A stretch of DNA of 64,000 bases from Psychrobacter sp. LV10R520-6 (lineage in GTDB: Bacteria; Pseudomonadota; Gammaproteobacteria; Pseudomonadales; Moraxellaceae). Shown here one piece after another: positions 1 through 8,429 of the stretch (positions are counted from its first letter, which is position 1; each line of letters opens with the position of its first letter). The position numbers and the translations under genes are program-made. Under the pieces are notes generated by a model, which was not told where the DNA came from, did no database searches, and worked only from the letters and a program-made list of their open reading frames with translations. The stretch is taken from positions 2,418,001-2,482,000 of the forward strand of contig NZ_LT900024.1 of NCBI RefSeq assembly GCF_900182925.1, in the 5' to 3' direction.

Positions 1-178
1 ATATAATGTCATTAAAGACTAGATAATCATCAGAGTCAGGTACAATATCTTGTTTAACTTGCTCCCCTATTAGACTGGGGCTCAGTTTGTCACCTCTAAG
101 ATAACGGTTAATACGAGCATGACTTGTATTTTTAGGATGATGATCTGCATAGTTGGTGATAATGTAGTTGTTGACTCG
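1..178 (-). pseudogene. IS4/IS701-like transposase fragment (runs off left edge)
   Basis: Leftward reading frame open from a TAG at 179-181 to the window edge. The translation contains TSHARINRYLRGDKLSPSLI followed by a YLVFND stretch. This resembles the N-terminal part of IS4/IS701-type DDE transposases, in which a helix-turn-helix-like segment precedes the first acidic catalytic site. No ATG lies at the start of the frame, so the N-terminus appears missing or frameshifted, and the rest lies outside the window. Family recognition is from memory of the motif and moderate. No inverted repeat could be identified on the inner side. Confidence 0.5.
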
Positions 179-304
179 CTATCAAGTACTGGCAATACGT
201 ATTAGTTGCTGCGTAAGTCCTAATAACTCTATATGCACAACATTTAAGCTGCTAAAAACGCGAAGCCAAATTAATCTCGTCCTTATCATAACCTGAGTGT
301 TATT

Positions 305-1678
305 ATGACTATAGAAAATAACGATGCTACCAATACAACTGATACTAATTTAAATGATTTAGAAAAAACATTAAACGATACACTGTTTGAGAGTTTCGAT
401 GACGGTTTGTATATTGGCATGATGTCAGGTACTAGCTTGGATGGCATGGATGCGGTGCTCTGTCAGTTCAGTTCTAATGTCAAAACTGACAATAGTAATG
501 ATGAAAATGCTTCCGCCCCCATGCAACTATTAACCACTTACAGCCAAGACTTTCCCAAGCGTTTACGTGAAGTGTTATTAGCTTTGTGTCAGCCAAACGG
601 GATAAAAGGCTTAATTTCACAAGACGATGAGCCTGATGATAAATGTGGTGAATTAGATTGGTTCGGTTGGGCAAGTCGCCTGTATGGAGAGTTTGCCAGT
701 GAAGTCGTTAATACTCTATTACAGCAGGCCGATATTGACACAGAATCAGTATTAGCGATTGGCTGTCACGGACAAACGGTTCGTCATCGTCCGCAAATGG
801 GTTTTAGCTTGCAATTGGTCGATGCCAACATCATCGCTGAGCACACGGGTATCAGTGTGATCAGTGATTTTCGCCGCCGTGATATGGCGGTCGGTGGGCA
901 AGGTGCACCTTTGGTACCCGCCTTTCATCAGGCATTATTTTCGGCAACGGATAAGACTCGAGTACTGCTCAACTTGGGCGGCATTGCCAATATCACAGTC
1001 TTGCCAACAAACTCTCTGGCACACTCTACGGATGGGCACTCTAGTAGTCAAAACGAGCAACAAACAACTGCACAAATCACCGGTTATGATACCGGTCCTG
1101 CCAACTTATTATTAGATGCGTGGGCGGCGCTACATACGGGCAAAGATTATGATGCTGGCGGTGCATGGGCGCAAACAGGACAAATTATTGAGCCGCTGCT
1201 CACACAATTATTAACACATCCATTTTTTGCTAAATCTTATCCTAAAAGTACTGGACGTGAAGATTTTAACTTAGCGTGGCTACAAGCCGAGCTACAGACA
1301 TTTGATCAAACAGCCACCAATACTCGCTATTCATCAGCCGATGTGCAAGCGACACTTACTGAGCTGACTGCAATAAGCGCCAGCGTACAAATCAAACAGT
1401 TTATAAAAGATAATGATGGCACTGCAAATAATTTAATAAGCGCAGTATACATCTGCGGTGGCGGCGCGCTTAATGATTATTTAATGACTCGTCTGCAAGC
1501 ACATCTGCCCTATTGTACTATAGGCACCACAGCAAGCTTAGGACTAGATCCAACATGGGTGGAAGCGGTCGCTTTTGCATGGCTCGCGCGGCAGACGCTA
1601 ATGGGAGAAACGGGAAATCTACCAGCAGTGACTGGTGCTAGTAAAAATGTAGTATTGGGACAAGTCTGTTTTGCTTAG
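305..1678 (+). CDS. anmK: Anhydro-N-acetylmuramic acid kinase AnmK
   Basis: Cytoplasmic kinase of peptidoglycan recycling. It hydrolyses and phosphorylates 1,6-anhydro-MurNAc to MurNAc-6-phosphate. Family hallmarks are visible: the N-terminal phosphate loop IGMMSGTSLDGMDAVL (about residues 37-52), GCHGQTVRHRP, SDFRRRDMAVGGQGAPLVP, LLNLGGIANITVLP, YDTGPANLLLDAW and the C-terminal CGGGALNDYL. At 457 residues it is longer than the usual ~370. The extra length is an acidic N-terminal leader of about 35 residues and hydrophilic insertions near residues 56-66 and 236-256. No in-frame ATG lies between 305 and the phosphate loop, so this start stands although its ribosome-binding site is weak. It appears monocistronic. 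Confidence 0.95.
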   Translation: MTIENNDATNTTDTNLNDLEKTLNDTLFESFDDGLYIGMMSGTSLDGMDAVLCQFSSNVKTDNSNDENASAPMQLLTTYSQDFPKRLREVLLALCQPNGIKGLISQDDEPDDKCGELDWFGWASRLYGEFASEVVNTLLQQADIDTESVLAIGCHGQTVRHRPQMGFSLQLVDANIIAEHTGISVISDFRRRDMAVGGQGAPLVPAFHQALFSATDKTRVLLNLGGIANITVLPTNSLAHSTDGHSSSQNEQQTTAQITGYDTGPANLLLDAWAALHTGKDYDAGGAWAQTGQIIEPLLTQLLTHPFFAKSYPKSTGREDFNLAWLQAELQTFDQTATNTRYSSADVQATLTELTAISASVQIKQFIKDNDGTANNLISAVYICGGGALNDYLMTRLQAHLPYCTIGTTASLGLDPTWVEAVAFAWLARQTLMGETGNLPAVTGASKNVVLGQVCFA

Positions 1679-1985
1679 CTTTTTATTCAGTATTTTTATT
1701 TAGTTACTTTTTGCATAGCAATTATAATGATGTGAGAATTAGAAAAATTGGGTCAGTTGATAGAAGCATATAACAGTCGCTTCTTATTTTTATTTTACCT
1801 TATCGACCTCATTAGTTACTTTAAGTTTACAGTCGTAAACTAATGTGTTTTATAATGGTTGCTAAAATACCGATATAACGCTATAAACAATATAGCGTGA
1901 CAGCCTAGTAACTCCATAACAATAACCGTATCACATTAGCAAAATACCATCCTTTTAGGACCGCAACAAATATAGGATATATCGC
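1679..1985. other. Intergenic region anmK-fabF
   Basis: No coding sequence. It holds the promoter and palindrome at 1824-1856 described separately. The remainder is AT-rich without a recognisable terminator. Confidence 0.5.
1824..1856 (+). promoter_or_regulatory. Putative fabF promoter overlapped by an 18-bp palindrome
   Basis: A TATAAT at 1851-1856 is preceded by TTTACA/TTACAG at 1826-1832 (spacing 18-19). The -35 region sits inside a perfect inverted repeat, AGTTTAC-AGTC-GTAAACT, at 1824-1841. An 18-bp palindrome covering a -35 box is the usual placement of a repressor operator. Its AGT..AC-N4-GT..ACT architecture resembles the operators of FabR/DesT-type TetR regulators of fatty-acid genes. 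Which regulator binds is inference; the promoter elements and palindrome are seen directly. Confidence 0.45.
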
Positions 1986-3362
1986 ATGAGCCAACATAGC
2001 AGTTCATCTATCTCGCAAGCCCTGAATAGTGCTCCACCGCAGCAACAAAAACTGCGACAAAAGCCACCCCATTATGAGCGCTCTGATGAGACGCGAATAG
2101 TGGTCACGGGTATGGGCGCCCTTACGCCACTGGGGCTGGATGTCGGAAGCACATGGACAAGACTACTCAATGGCGAAAGTGGTATCGCGCAGATAACACA
2201 TTTCGATGCTACTGAATATCGAGCTCAAATAGCAGGCGTGGTTAAGGGCTTCGATGCCAAGCAATATGTGAGCGTTAAAGACGCACGTCGCTACGACGAC
2301 TTTATACATTATGCGGTAGCAGCAACGACTATGGCGCTGAAAGATGCCGGCTATATCGATGAGATTAGCGCTGCTGATACCCCTGTAAAAGGCGTGGATC
2401 AAGAGCGTTTTGGAGTCATTATAGGGTCGGGTATTGGTGGTATTCAAACCATTGAAGACAGCTGTGCAATGCTAAATGATAAAGGCCCTAAAAAAGTCTC
2501 ACCTTTTATTATCCCCGGCTCTATCGCTAATATGGCAGCCGGTATTGTAGCGATTAAACACACCCTAAAAGGCCCAAATCTTGCCACTTCAACTGCATGC
2601 ACAACTGCCACCCATGCTATTGGATTAGCCGCACGCTTAATTGCTTATGGCGATGCTGATGTGATGGTTGCTGGTGGTAGCGAAAAAGGCTCAAGCCCTC
2701 TTGGTATGTCAGGCTTCGCGGCGATGCACGCGCTCTCCACTCGTAATGACGAACCAACTAAAGCCTCGCGTCCTTTCGATAAAGATCGTGACGGTTTTGT
2801 ACTGGGTGATGGCTCGGGTGTAATGGTATTAGAGAGCTTGGCTCATGCCAAAGCCCGCGGCGCGACGATACTTGCTGAGCTGGTCGGATTTGGCATGAGT
2901 GATGACGCCAGTCATATTACTTCGCCCCCTGAAGATGGTAGTGGTGCAGCACGGGCGATGCAAAATGCGCTTAATGATGCTGGTATCGAGCCATCTGCTG
3001 TCGGTTATGTTAACGCGCACGGCACCAGCACGCCTGCGGGAGATGTCGCTGAATCAATAGCGATTGAGACCGTATTTGCTCCTGTCAAAGACAGCATTTT
3101 GGTCAGCTCGACCAAATCCATGACCGGTCATCTGCTAGGCGCAGCCGGTGGTATTGAAGCCATCTTTACCGTACTGTCTCTGCAACATCAGCACGTACCT
3201 CCGACCATCAATTTAGACAATATTGAAGACCACTGTAATCTCGACTACGTACCTCACCAATCACGTAAAGTTGATAATTTACAGTATGCTATCTCTAATA
3301 GTTTTGGCTTCGGTGGCACCAATGGTTCCCTAATATTTGCGCGCTGGCCACAAAATCGTTAA
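1986..3362 (+). CDS. fabF: Beta-ketoacyl-ACP synthase II (FabF type)
   Basis: Condensing enzyme of fatty-acid elongation: malonyl-ACP plus acyl-ACP gives 3-ketoacyl-ACP. The thiolase-fold catalytic triad is visible: Cys205 in TSTACTTATHAIG, His345 in NAHGTSTPAGD and His382 in KSMTGHLLGAAGG, with the C-terminal NSFGFGGTNGSL loop. It has 458 residues against the usual ~413, because an N-terminal extension of about 37 polar residues precedes the IVVTGMGALTPLG strand. AGGA at about 1973 supports the ATG. No acpP or fabG lies beside it, so this is an orphan copy outside a fab cluster and may be a secondary FabF/FabB-like enzyme. Confidence 0.88.
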   Translation: MSQHSSSSISQALNSAPPQQQKLRQKPPHYERSDETRIVVTGMGALTPLGLDVGSTWTRLLNGESGIAQITHFDATEYRAQIAGVVKGFDAKQYVSVKDARRYDDFIHYAVAATTMALKDAGYIDEISAADTPVKGVDQERFGVIIGSGIGGIQTIEDSCAMLNDKGPKKVSPFIIPGSIANMAAGIVAIKHTLKGPNLATSTACTTATHAIGLAARLIAYGDADVMVAGGSEKGSSPLGMSGFAAMHALSTRNDEPTKASRPFDKDRDGFVLGDGSGVMVLESLAHAKARGATILAELVGFGMSDDASHITSPPEDGSGAARAMQNALNDAGIEPSAVGYVNAHGTSTPAGDVAESIAIETVFAPVKDSILVSSTKSMTGHLLGAAGGIEAIFTVLSLQHQHVPPTINLDNIEDHCNLDYVPHQSRKVDNLQYAISNSFGFGGTNGSLIFARWPQNR

Positions 3363-3489
3363 CCCCTAGCGTCGCGCGATGCTGTCAATGTAACGTTGGT
3401 GTCAGATTTGCTACGTTTGTCCCCTTGCAGCCCCTTATCGTACCTGCGTATGATAAGGGGTAATTTTTGGAACATTTATGGAAGAAACC

Positions 3490-4218
3490 ATGTCAAGTTA
3501 TTCATTTTCCCATCAATTCTATCAACGCTGGACACGTGCGCCGGAGCCTCTACGCGCAGCGATCATTCAAGAGCTAACTGACATTACCAGCCTACTACAA
3601 ACGGATACCCCGTTTGAAGAATTCGTTTTTAGCTCTCCTGATTTAGATGCTCATCTCAACGACCTCTATGAAAATCACAATGCCGAACAAGCGGTGGCCA
3701 AAGCCATTGCTGAGAAGCAAACGCAACAGCGCGCTGCTGCCGAACAACAACGTTTAGAAGAAGAGCAAAAAAAGAACACGGAAGAGAAAGCAAAAGAAAA
3801 GGCTAAAGAAGCCAAGCTATCACAAGAAGCAGAAACTGCGCAAAAACAACAGGATAAAGTAGCGGCGTTAGAAGCCGATAAAATAACTGATACTAATATT
3901 AATACTGATACCAATACCGATAAAACGAGTATCGATAACGAAAGCGCTGATGATAAAGCCAACGTCGCTAACGATAGCAGTATTAAAACGATCACCGATA
4001 AGCTAAGCCAAAGTCCAGCAATTGATTTATCTTTAAAGGACCTAAAATTAAGCGACACTCATAAAGACTTAATCCATGAATTAGAGATGCACGTTGATGA
4101 TTACTTAAGTGAACAAATGGCGCAAATGTCTGAGAATTTGAAATCTTGGCTACGTGCTGAGCTCACCCAGCAATTGACCCAACAAGAACAATCGGTTGAT
4201 ATGAATAATAAGAAATAA
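3490..4218 (+). CDS. Coiled-coil protein of unknown function
   Basis: Not recognised. It has about 242 residues from the ATG at 3490, which has a good GGAAGAAACC upstream; an ATG at 3478 is in frame but less well placed. A globular, aromatic N-terminus (SYSFSHQFYQRWTRAPEP) of about 70 residues is followed by a Glu/Lys/Gln/Ala-rich segment (about 75-125) predicted as coiled coil. Then come a Thr/Asp/Asn-rich low-complexity linker and a C-terminal helical part ending in Gln repeats. No signal peptide or membrane segment is seen. It follows fabF after 127 bp and ends before a strong terminator. Confidence 0.7.
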   Translation: MSSYSFSHQFYQRWTRAPEPLRAAIIQELTDITSLLQTDTPFEEFVFSSPDLDAHLNDLYENHNAEQAVAKAIAEKQTQQRAAAEQQRLEEEQKKNTEEKAKEKAKEAKLSQEAETAQKQQDKVAALEADKITDTNINTDTNTDKTSIDNESADDKANVANDSSIKTITDKLSQSPAIDLSLKDLKLSDTHKDLIHELEMHVDDYLSEQMAQMSENLKSWLRAELTQQLTQQEQSVDMNNKK

Positions 4219-4318
4219 TATCGTGAAAAAATAATATGTCTAAGAAGTAGAGTTGTTGATAAATAGCATCGCTAATAAAAATAGCCATTAGTTGCTATAG
4301 TTAATCAAACTTCTAAAC

Positions 4319-4358
4319 AAAAAAGCGCCCAGTAAAGGTTTTACTAGGCGCTTTTTTA
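4319..4358. terminator. Bidirectional rho-independent terminator
   Basis: Stem AAAAAGCGCC(C)AGTAAA pairs with TTTACTAGGCGCTTTTTT across a short GGT loop. It has A and T runs on both sides, and lies between the convergent coiled-coil gene and the aminopeptidase P gene, so it can serve both. Confidence 0.85.
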
Positions 4359-4387
4359 CGATACTTTTAACACTTTAATAGCTGATT

Positions 4388-6238
4388 TTACAAAGCTTGA
4401 GTACGCTCAGTAAGCCACTCAAGAGCCGCCCCTTTAACACGGCTATTTAGCTCAGCATAGACTTGCTTGTGATAGCTATTCAGCCAGTCTACTTCTACGT
4501 CATTTAACAATGATGTTTCGATTAAACGAGTGTCTATTGGGCAATAAGTCACGGTCTCAAAGTTAAGGAAATTACCAAATTCAGTTTCTGTGGGCTGAGC
4601 AACGCGCTTATTAACCATCAGGTTTTCGATGCGGATGCCCCATTTGCCTTCACGATATAAGCCCGGCTCATTACTTGAGATCATGCCCTCTTTCATCGCG
4701 CGCTCTTTAGGCGTGCTGGCGCTATAGGCAATCACTTGTGGGCCTTCGTGAACGTTTAAAAAGAAACCAACGCCATGACCGGTACCATGACCATAATCCA
4801 TCTGCGCTTGCCATAATGGTGCACGGCAAATCGCATCAATCAATGGCGAGGCAATACCATTAGGGAAGTTCGCGCGCGCTAGTGCAACATGTGCTTTGAG
4901 TACAGTGGTAAAGTCGCTTTTGTGCGCGTCGCTCACGTGCCCAATACCGACTACACGTGTGATATCAGTAGTACCATTTTGATACTGGCCACCTGAATCA
5001 ATCAATAATAAACCACCTTCGCCCTTGCTAACATCAAGATAGCTGAACTTCTCTGGCGTTGCGCGATAATGTGGCAACGCCCCATTTTCATTAAAGCCTG
5101 CAATCGTCGGAAAGCTCGGTGAAACATAATGTGGCTGACGACTGCGCGTCTCAATCAACATACTGTCAACATCTAACTCGCTTAAGCGCTCGCCAGCATT
5201 TAGCTTCTGCTCAAATTCGGCAAAGAACTCACATAACGCGGCGCCGTCTTGACGCATAGCTTCACGTACATGATCAATATCAGCATCCGACTTAACTGAT
5301 TTAAGCAAAGTACTCGGAGCCATTTGCTCAATAAAGCCAACATCATCAGCCATCTTAGATAGTGTGCCGACCGCTACTTTACTTGGATCTAGTAGTAGTA
5401 AGTCTTCAGGGGTCAAAGCACCTAATGCGTCCTGTACAGCATCATAGCCAGCAAGAGTAAACCCGCTTTCTTTTAAGCCTTGCTCAATATTGCTACTGAT
5501 TTTATTATTATCGACAAACAAAATTGCCTTGCCTTCATTCCCCGACTTACCATTACCCAATTTGTCACTGCTGATCAGCATATGCGATAAGAATATCGGA
5601 TTATAATCGACATCAGCGCCGCGCAAATTGGTCAGCCAGGCGATATCATCTAAACTTGATAGTAGATGATGAGTCGCGCCTGAATCCGCCATGCCTGTAC
5701 GTACCGCTGCAAGCTTTGAAGCTGCAGACTGCGCGACAAACTGGGTATCATGCGCATACAACTTGGCCATTGGTAACGCAGGACGATCGGCCCAAACGTC
5801 ATTAAGCACGTCACGCTCAGTAATGAGGGTGATTTCATTGGTATCAAAAGCACTTAACAGCTTATCTTGCTCAGCGATAGACAGAACATTGCCATCAACC
5901 GCCACACTATCGCCTTCTTGCAGATGATCAGCGAGCCAATCAATATGATTGGGCTGCTTTGGCGCTAGCTTTTGTAAGCTAATACCAGTATCTTCTAATT
6001 GATCAGCAGCATGCACCCAATAGCGGCTATCTGTCCACAGTCCAGCAAAGTCAGCAGTCACGACTAAGGTACCTACCGATCCAGTAAATCCGGTTAGCCA
6101 TTCACGCGCTTGCCAATACTCAGGTAAATATTCAGATAAATGGGGATCGGCTGACGGCACAATAATTGCCGTCAAGTCTTGCTCAACCAATGCTTGACGC
6201 AGGTTATCGATACGATCATGAATATTTTGTTTATTCAT
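4388..6238 (-). CDS. Xaa-Pro aminopeptidase (aminopeptidase P, M24B family)
   Basis: Cytosolic metallopeptidase that removes an N-terminal residue preceding proline. At 616 residues it has the three-domain layout of the long (eukaryotic-like) aminopeptidase P: two creatinase-like N-terminal domains (TGFTGSVGTLVVT, WTDSRYWVHAADQL) and a pita-bread catalytic domain. The dinuclear metal ligands are visible: the two Asp in LIDSGGQYQNGTTDITR, the His in GHGTGHGVGFFLNVHEGP, and the Glu in SSNEPGLY and GIRIENL. The ATG at 6238 follows an AGGAACAAC-like site. No signal peptide is seen. It stands alone, with a promoter-bearing gap upstream. Confidence 0.92.
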   Translation of the reverse strand: MNKQNIHDRIDNLRQALVEQDLTAIIVPSADPHLSEYLPEYWQAREWLTGFTGSVGTLVVTADFAGLWTDSRYWVHAADQLEDTGISLQKLAPKQPNHIDWLADHLQEGDSVAVDGNVLSIAEQDKLLSAFDTNEITLITERDVLNDVWADRPALPMAKLYAHDTQFVAQSAASKLAAVRTGMADSGATHHLLSSLDDIAWLTNLRGADVDYNPIFLSHMLISSDKLGNGKSGNEGKAILFVDNNKISSNIEQGLKESGFTLAGYDAVQDALGALTPEDLLLLDPSKVAVGTLSKMADDVGFIEQMAPSTLLKSVKSDADIDHVREAMRQDGAALCEFFAEFEQKLNAGERLSELDVDSMLIETRSRQPHYVSPSFPTIAGFNENGALPHYRATPEKFSYLDVSKGEGGLLLIDSGGQYQNGTTDITRVVGIGHVSDAHKSDFTTVLKAHVALARANFPNGIASPLIDAICRAPLWQAQMDYGHGTGHGVGFFLNVHEGPQVIAYSASTPKERAMKEGMISSNEPGLYREGKWGIRIENLMVNKRVAQPTETEFGNFLNFETVTYCPIDTRLIETSLLNDVEVDWLNSYHKQVYAELNSRVKGAALEWLTERTQAL

Positions 6239-6555
6239 TAGGTTGTTCCTTATTAATTTTTTAGAGATTTTCTATCATAAGTTGACTACAGATAATTTTT
6301 TTATTCGAGCATTTGAACTTATATTTAGTATTTAGTTCAATTTATTAAAACTAAAAAGATAGACAGATAAGAATAAGCGCTATTACCGAAGAGTATTATT
6401 AGATGTTTGGGCAGATAATAGACTTTCAATAGCTTGATAGAAATATCTGAGCAAATCAGATAACAAAAACGTGCTACCGATGATGGTAACACGTCCTATC
6501 ATACGTAAATTATGCTGTTGTCATTCACGAATAATACATCAACACATCTTATCAA
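6239..6555. other. Intergenic region between aminopeptidase P gene and transporter remnant
   Basis: About 317 bp of AT-rich DNA without a coding frame. It contains the promoter region of the aminopeptidase gene and a hairpin at 6464-6494 that reads as the terminator of the truncated transporter gene. Confidence 0.5.
6464..6494 (-). terminator. Terminator of the truncated peptide-transporter gene
   Basis: Read leftward: ACGTGTTACC, loop ATCATC, GGTAGCACGT (one G-U pair), then TTTTTG. It lies about 60 bp after the transporter stop codon and is probably the original terminator of that gene. Confidence 0.65.
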
Positions 6556-6780
6556 TTAGCTAAGCTGATCCGCACGCTCACTCTTTTTAAGCATATTATT
6601 AACAGGCTTTGCTAATACTAATAATATGATGGCAGTGACCACCAAAAAGATCGTCATGGTTGTAAATAGACCCGGTAACCCTTCAATCTTATCCGCTGAC
6701 ACGTGGCCACCAAAGAAAGCAGCAACCAAGTTACCCAGCGCTATAGAAGCAAAGAAGAGACCCATCATCTGGCCTTGCAT
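6556..6780 (-). pseudogene. C-terminal remnant of a POT/PTR-family peptide:H+ symporter
   Basis: Leftward frame of about 75 codons encoding QGQMMGLFFASIALGNLVAA and two hydrophobic membrane segments, ending in a charged tail. Members of the proton-dependent oligopeptide transporter family (DtpA/DtpB type, ~500 residues) end this way: a Q.MMG.FF...LGN motif in a late helix, then the last two helices. More than 80% of the gene is missing. Directly upstream the frame meets a stop and the sequence becomes the tnpB remnant, so the transporter was cut by an insertion plus deletion. The ATG at the junction is not a genuine start. No upstream part of the transporter is found on the other side of the element. 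Confidence 0.75.
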
Positions 6781-7317
6781 ACCCTTTGACGTTCAAATCC
6801 TCAATCGCAATAATGTCGTGGTTTTTGACGATATTGAATGAGGTTTTATGTAAGAAGTCAGTGCGGGTGTTTCTGATCCGCTCATGAATTTTAGCGACTT
6901 TGGTATTCTACTTTTGGTAATTGCAACTTTCGGATAATTTACGATTGGCAGATTTTGCCACCCACGCACGTTTGGATAGAATACGTTGCGCCTTGGCAAG
7001 CTTACCTTCAAGCTTTGCTAGAAACTTAGGATTAGCACCTTTTGTACCGTCCGATAAGACGATGAAGTCTGTTAATCCTAAATCAATACCGATATTTGAT
7101 TGGGTTTTAGGTAGATCGACGGCTACCGTTTCAACCAAAATACTGACAAAGTATTTACCAGTAGCGGTCTTGGTAATGGTGGCACTTTTAACCAGCCCTG
7201 TAATTTTTCTATCAATAATCGCTTTGATATGACCGATTTTTGGCAACTTAATACTGTTCAAGCCAACCGCAATCGTACCTTTTTGATTATTGGTGGTATA
7301 ACTGTCTTTTTTACCTT

Positions 7318-7325
7318 TGTGTTTG
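7318..7325. repeat. 8-bp target-site duplication (left copy)
   Basis: TGTGTTTG directly precedes the GGTGG end of the IS1-family element and recurs at 8130-8137 directly after its other end. IS1-family elements typically duplicate 8-9 bp. Confidence 0.9.
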
Positions 7326-8129
7326 GGTGGTGTTTCAAAAAGTATGCTGGCATTAGACATAACCATAATTGATATAAAAGAACACCATATTGAACGTCTT
7401 AAAATGATTATCAAGTTTCTTAGAAAAAGCACAAGTCTTTCTAACTGCTCGCCTCAATCGGTGTCTTAAACGGCAATTATTACCTTCTATGCCAACAGTA
7501 TATCTTTTACCAATCTGCTTAGGGTCTGCCTTGAAGGCGGTTTTAAAGCTATCCCAGTTGTCCATGCTGATTGAACCATAGCTCACCTTAAGTTTCTTAA
7601 GACGAGCTCGAAGCGCTCTGGCCGTGGCTAAATCACGTTTACCCCAAACATGGGCAACAATCTCACCAGTATCACGGTCATAGGCGTAGATTAACCATAC
7701 CTTCTGCTTCTTGCAACGTACGTATGTCCAGAACTCATCAACTTCTAAACGCGAGTAGTAATGCTGCTTTGGTGAGATCTTATAGATCGATGAGCCTATG
7801 GTGCTTAGTATCTTGCCAATGCTGACAGAGGTGATAGTGGCAATGTCTCTAACACTACAGCCTCGTACTATCATCAGTCGTATCTTATGCTCTATTTTAG
7901 AGTGGCAACCCTGATAGGTAATGGCGTGGTCGCCAATGAATTGACGTTTACAGTCTTTGCATTGGTAGTTTTGCTTACCATAGCTTTTTATACCGTTTTT
8001 CTTTAGACTAGGACTGTGGCAGTCGGGGCAATTAATCTCTATTTGTGTCTTCATAACCTCAAATATAGCATCTTTGCTTTGACTGGCACCCCTCCTTTAT
8101 TTACTCAGCATACTTTTTGATACACCACC
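7326..8129 (-). mobile_element. IS1-family insertion sequence, copy 1 (804 bp)
   Basis: The element is bounded by near-perfect inverted ends starting GGTGGTGT(A/T)TCAAAAAGTATGCTG, one mismatch between ends. It encodes a single 233-residue transposase and is flanked by the direct repeat TGTGTTTG (7318-7325 and 8130-8137). It is inserted in tnpB. A second copy of the same 804-bp length lies at 36153-36956 in the opposite orientation. The intact ends, intact transposase and clean duplication suggest a recent, potentially active insertion. Confidence 0.93.
7353..8054 (-). CDS. IS1-family transposase (single-frame type)
   Basis: DDE-type transposase of 233 residues. The N-terminal zinc ribbon is NCPDCHSPSLKKNG...CKDCKRQF, followed by a helix-turn-helix region (RGCSVRDIATITSVSIGKI) and the catalytic domain: Asp in EVDEFWTY, Asp in SMDNWDSF, Glu in VGIEGNNCRLRHRLRR. 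This is the InsAB layout of IS1 but read from one uninterrupted frame, without the usual programmed frameshift, as in the ISPa14-like subgroup (from memory). It differs from the copy at 36228-36929 at only two residues (Pro/Thr and Ser/Ile near residues 14 and 23). An AGGAGGGG precedes the start at a distance. Confidence 0.93.
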   Translation of the reverse strand: MKTQIEINCPDCHSPSLKKNGIKSYGKQNYQCKDCKRQFIGDHAITYQGCHSKIEHKIRLMIVRGCSVRDIATITSVSIGKILSTIGSSIYKISPKQHYYSRLEVDEFWTYVRCKKQKVWLIYAYDRDTGEIVAHVWGKRDLATARALRARLKKLKVSYGSISMDNWDSFKTAFKADPKQIGKRYTVGIEGNNCRLRHRLRRAVRKTCAFSKKLDNHFKTFNMVFFYINYGYV

Positions 8130-8137
8130 TGTGTTTG
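8130..8137. repeat. 8-bp target-site duplication (right copy)
   Basis: TGTGTTTG, identical to 7318-7325, directly after the CCACC end of the IS1-family element. Confidence 0.9.
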
Positions 8138-8429
8138 AAGTTTGGGAAGCCAAAATCAGGCACTTTGAAGAAGCTCTGGAAGGCTTTTTGTATGTTGAGC
8201 TGTACGTTAGCCAATGCCAAGCTGTCCGCTTCTTTTAGCCATTCAAACTCTTTTTTATACTGAGCGGGTGTATTTTTTAAGCTTTCTTTATGACAGTCAT
8301 AATGTTTTATTTTATCAGCAAGCATTCTATTCCATATAAAACGAGCGCAGCCGAATGACTTAGCAAAGGACACTTGCTGGTCATCAGTCGGGTACAGCCT
8401 GAATTTATAGGATTTAAGAATGGGCTTGC

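Noticed and set aside
3675..4058. Leftward 127-codon frame opposite the coiled-coil gene
   Set aside because: Ser/Ala/Cys/Leu-rich translation is the mirror of Glu/Lys/Gln repeat codons in the real gene; no start signals.
6905..6907. Idea that TAG is read through in this organism
   Set aside because: TAG occurs in-frame in tnpB and in the YpfJ-like gene, but both carry other disabling lesions, and TAG is used as a normal stop by anmK, ihfA and other intact genes.
7353..8054. Possible programmed frameshift in the IS1-family transposase
   Set aside because: Zinc ribbon and DDE domain lie in one uninterrupted frame in both copies, so no frameshift is needed.
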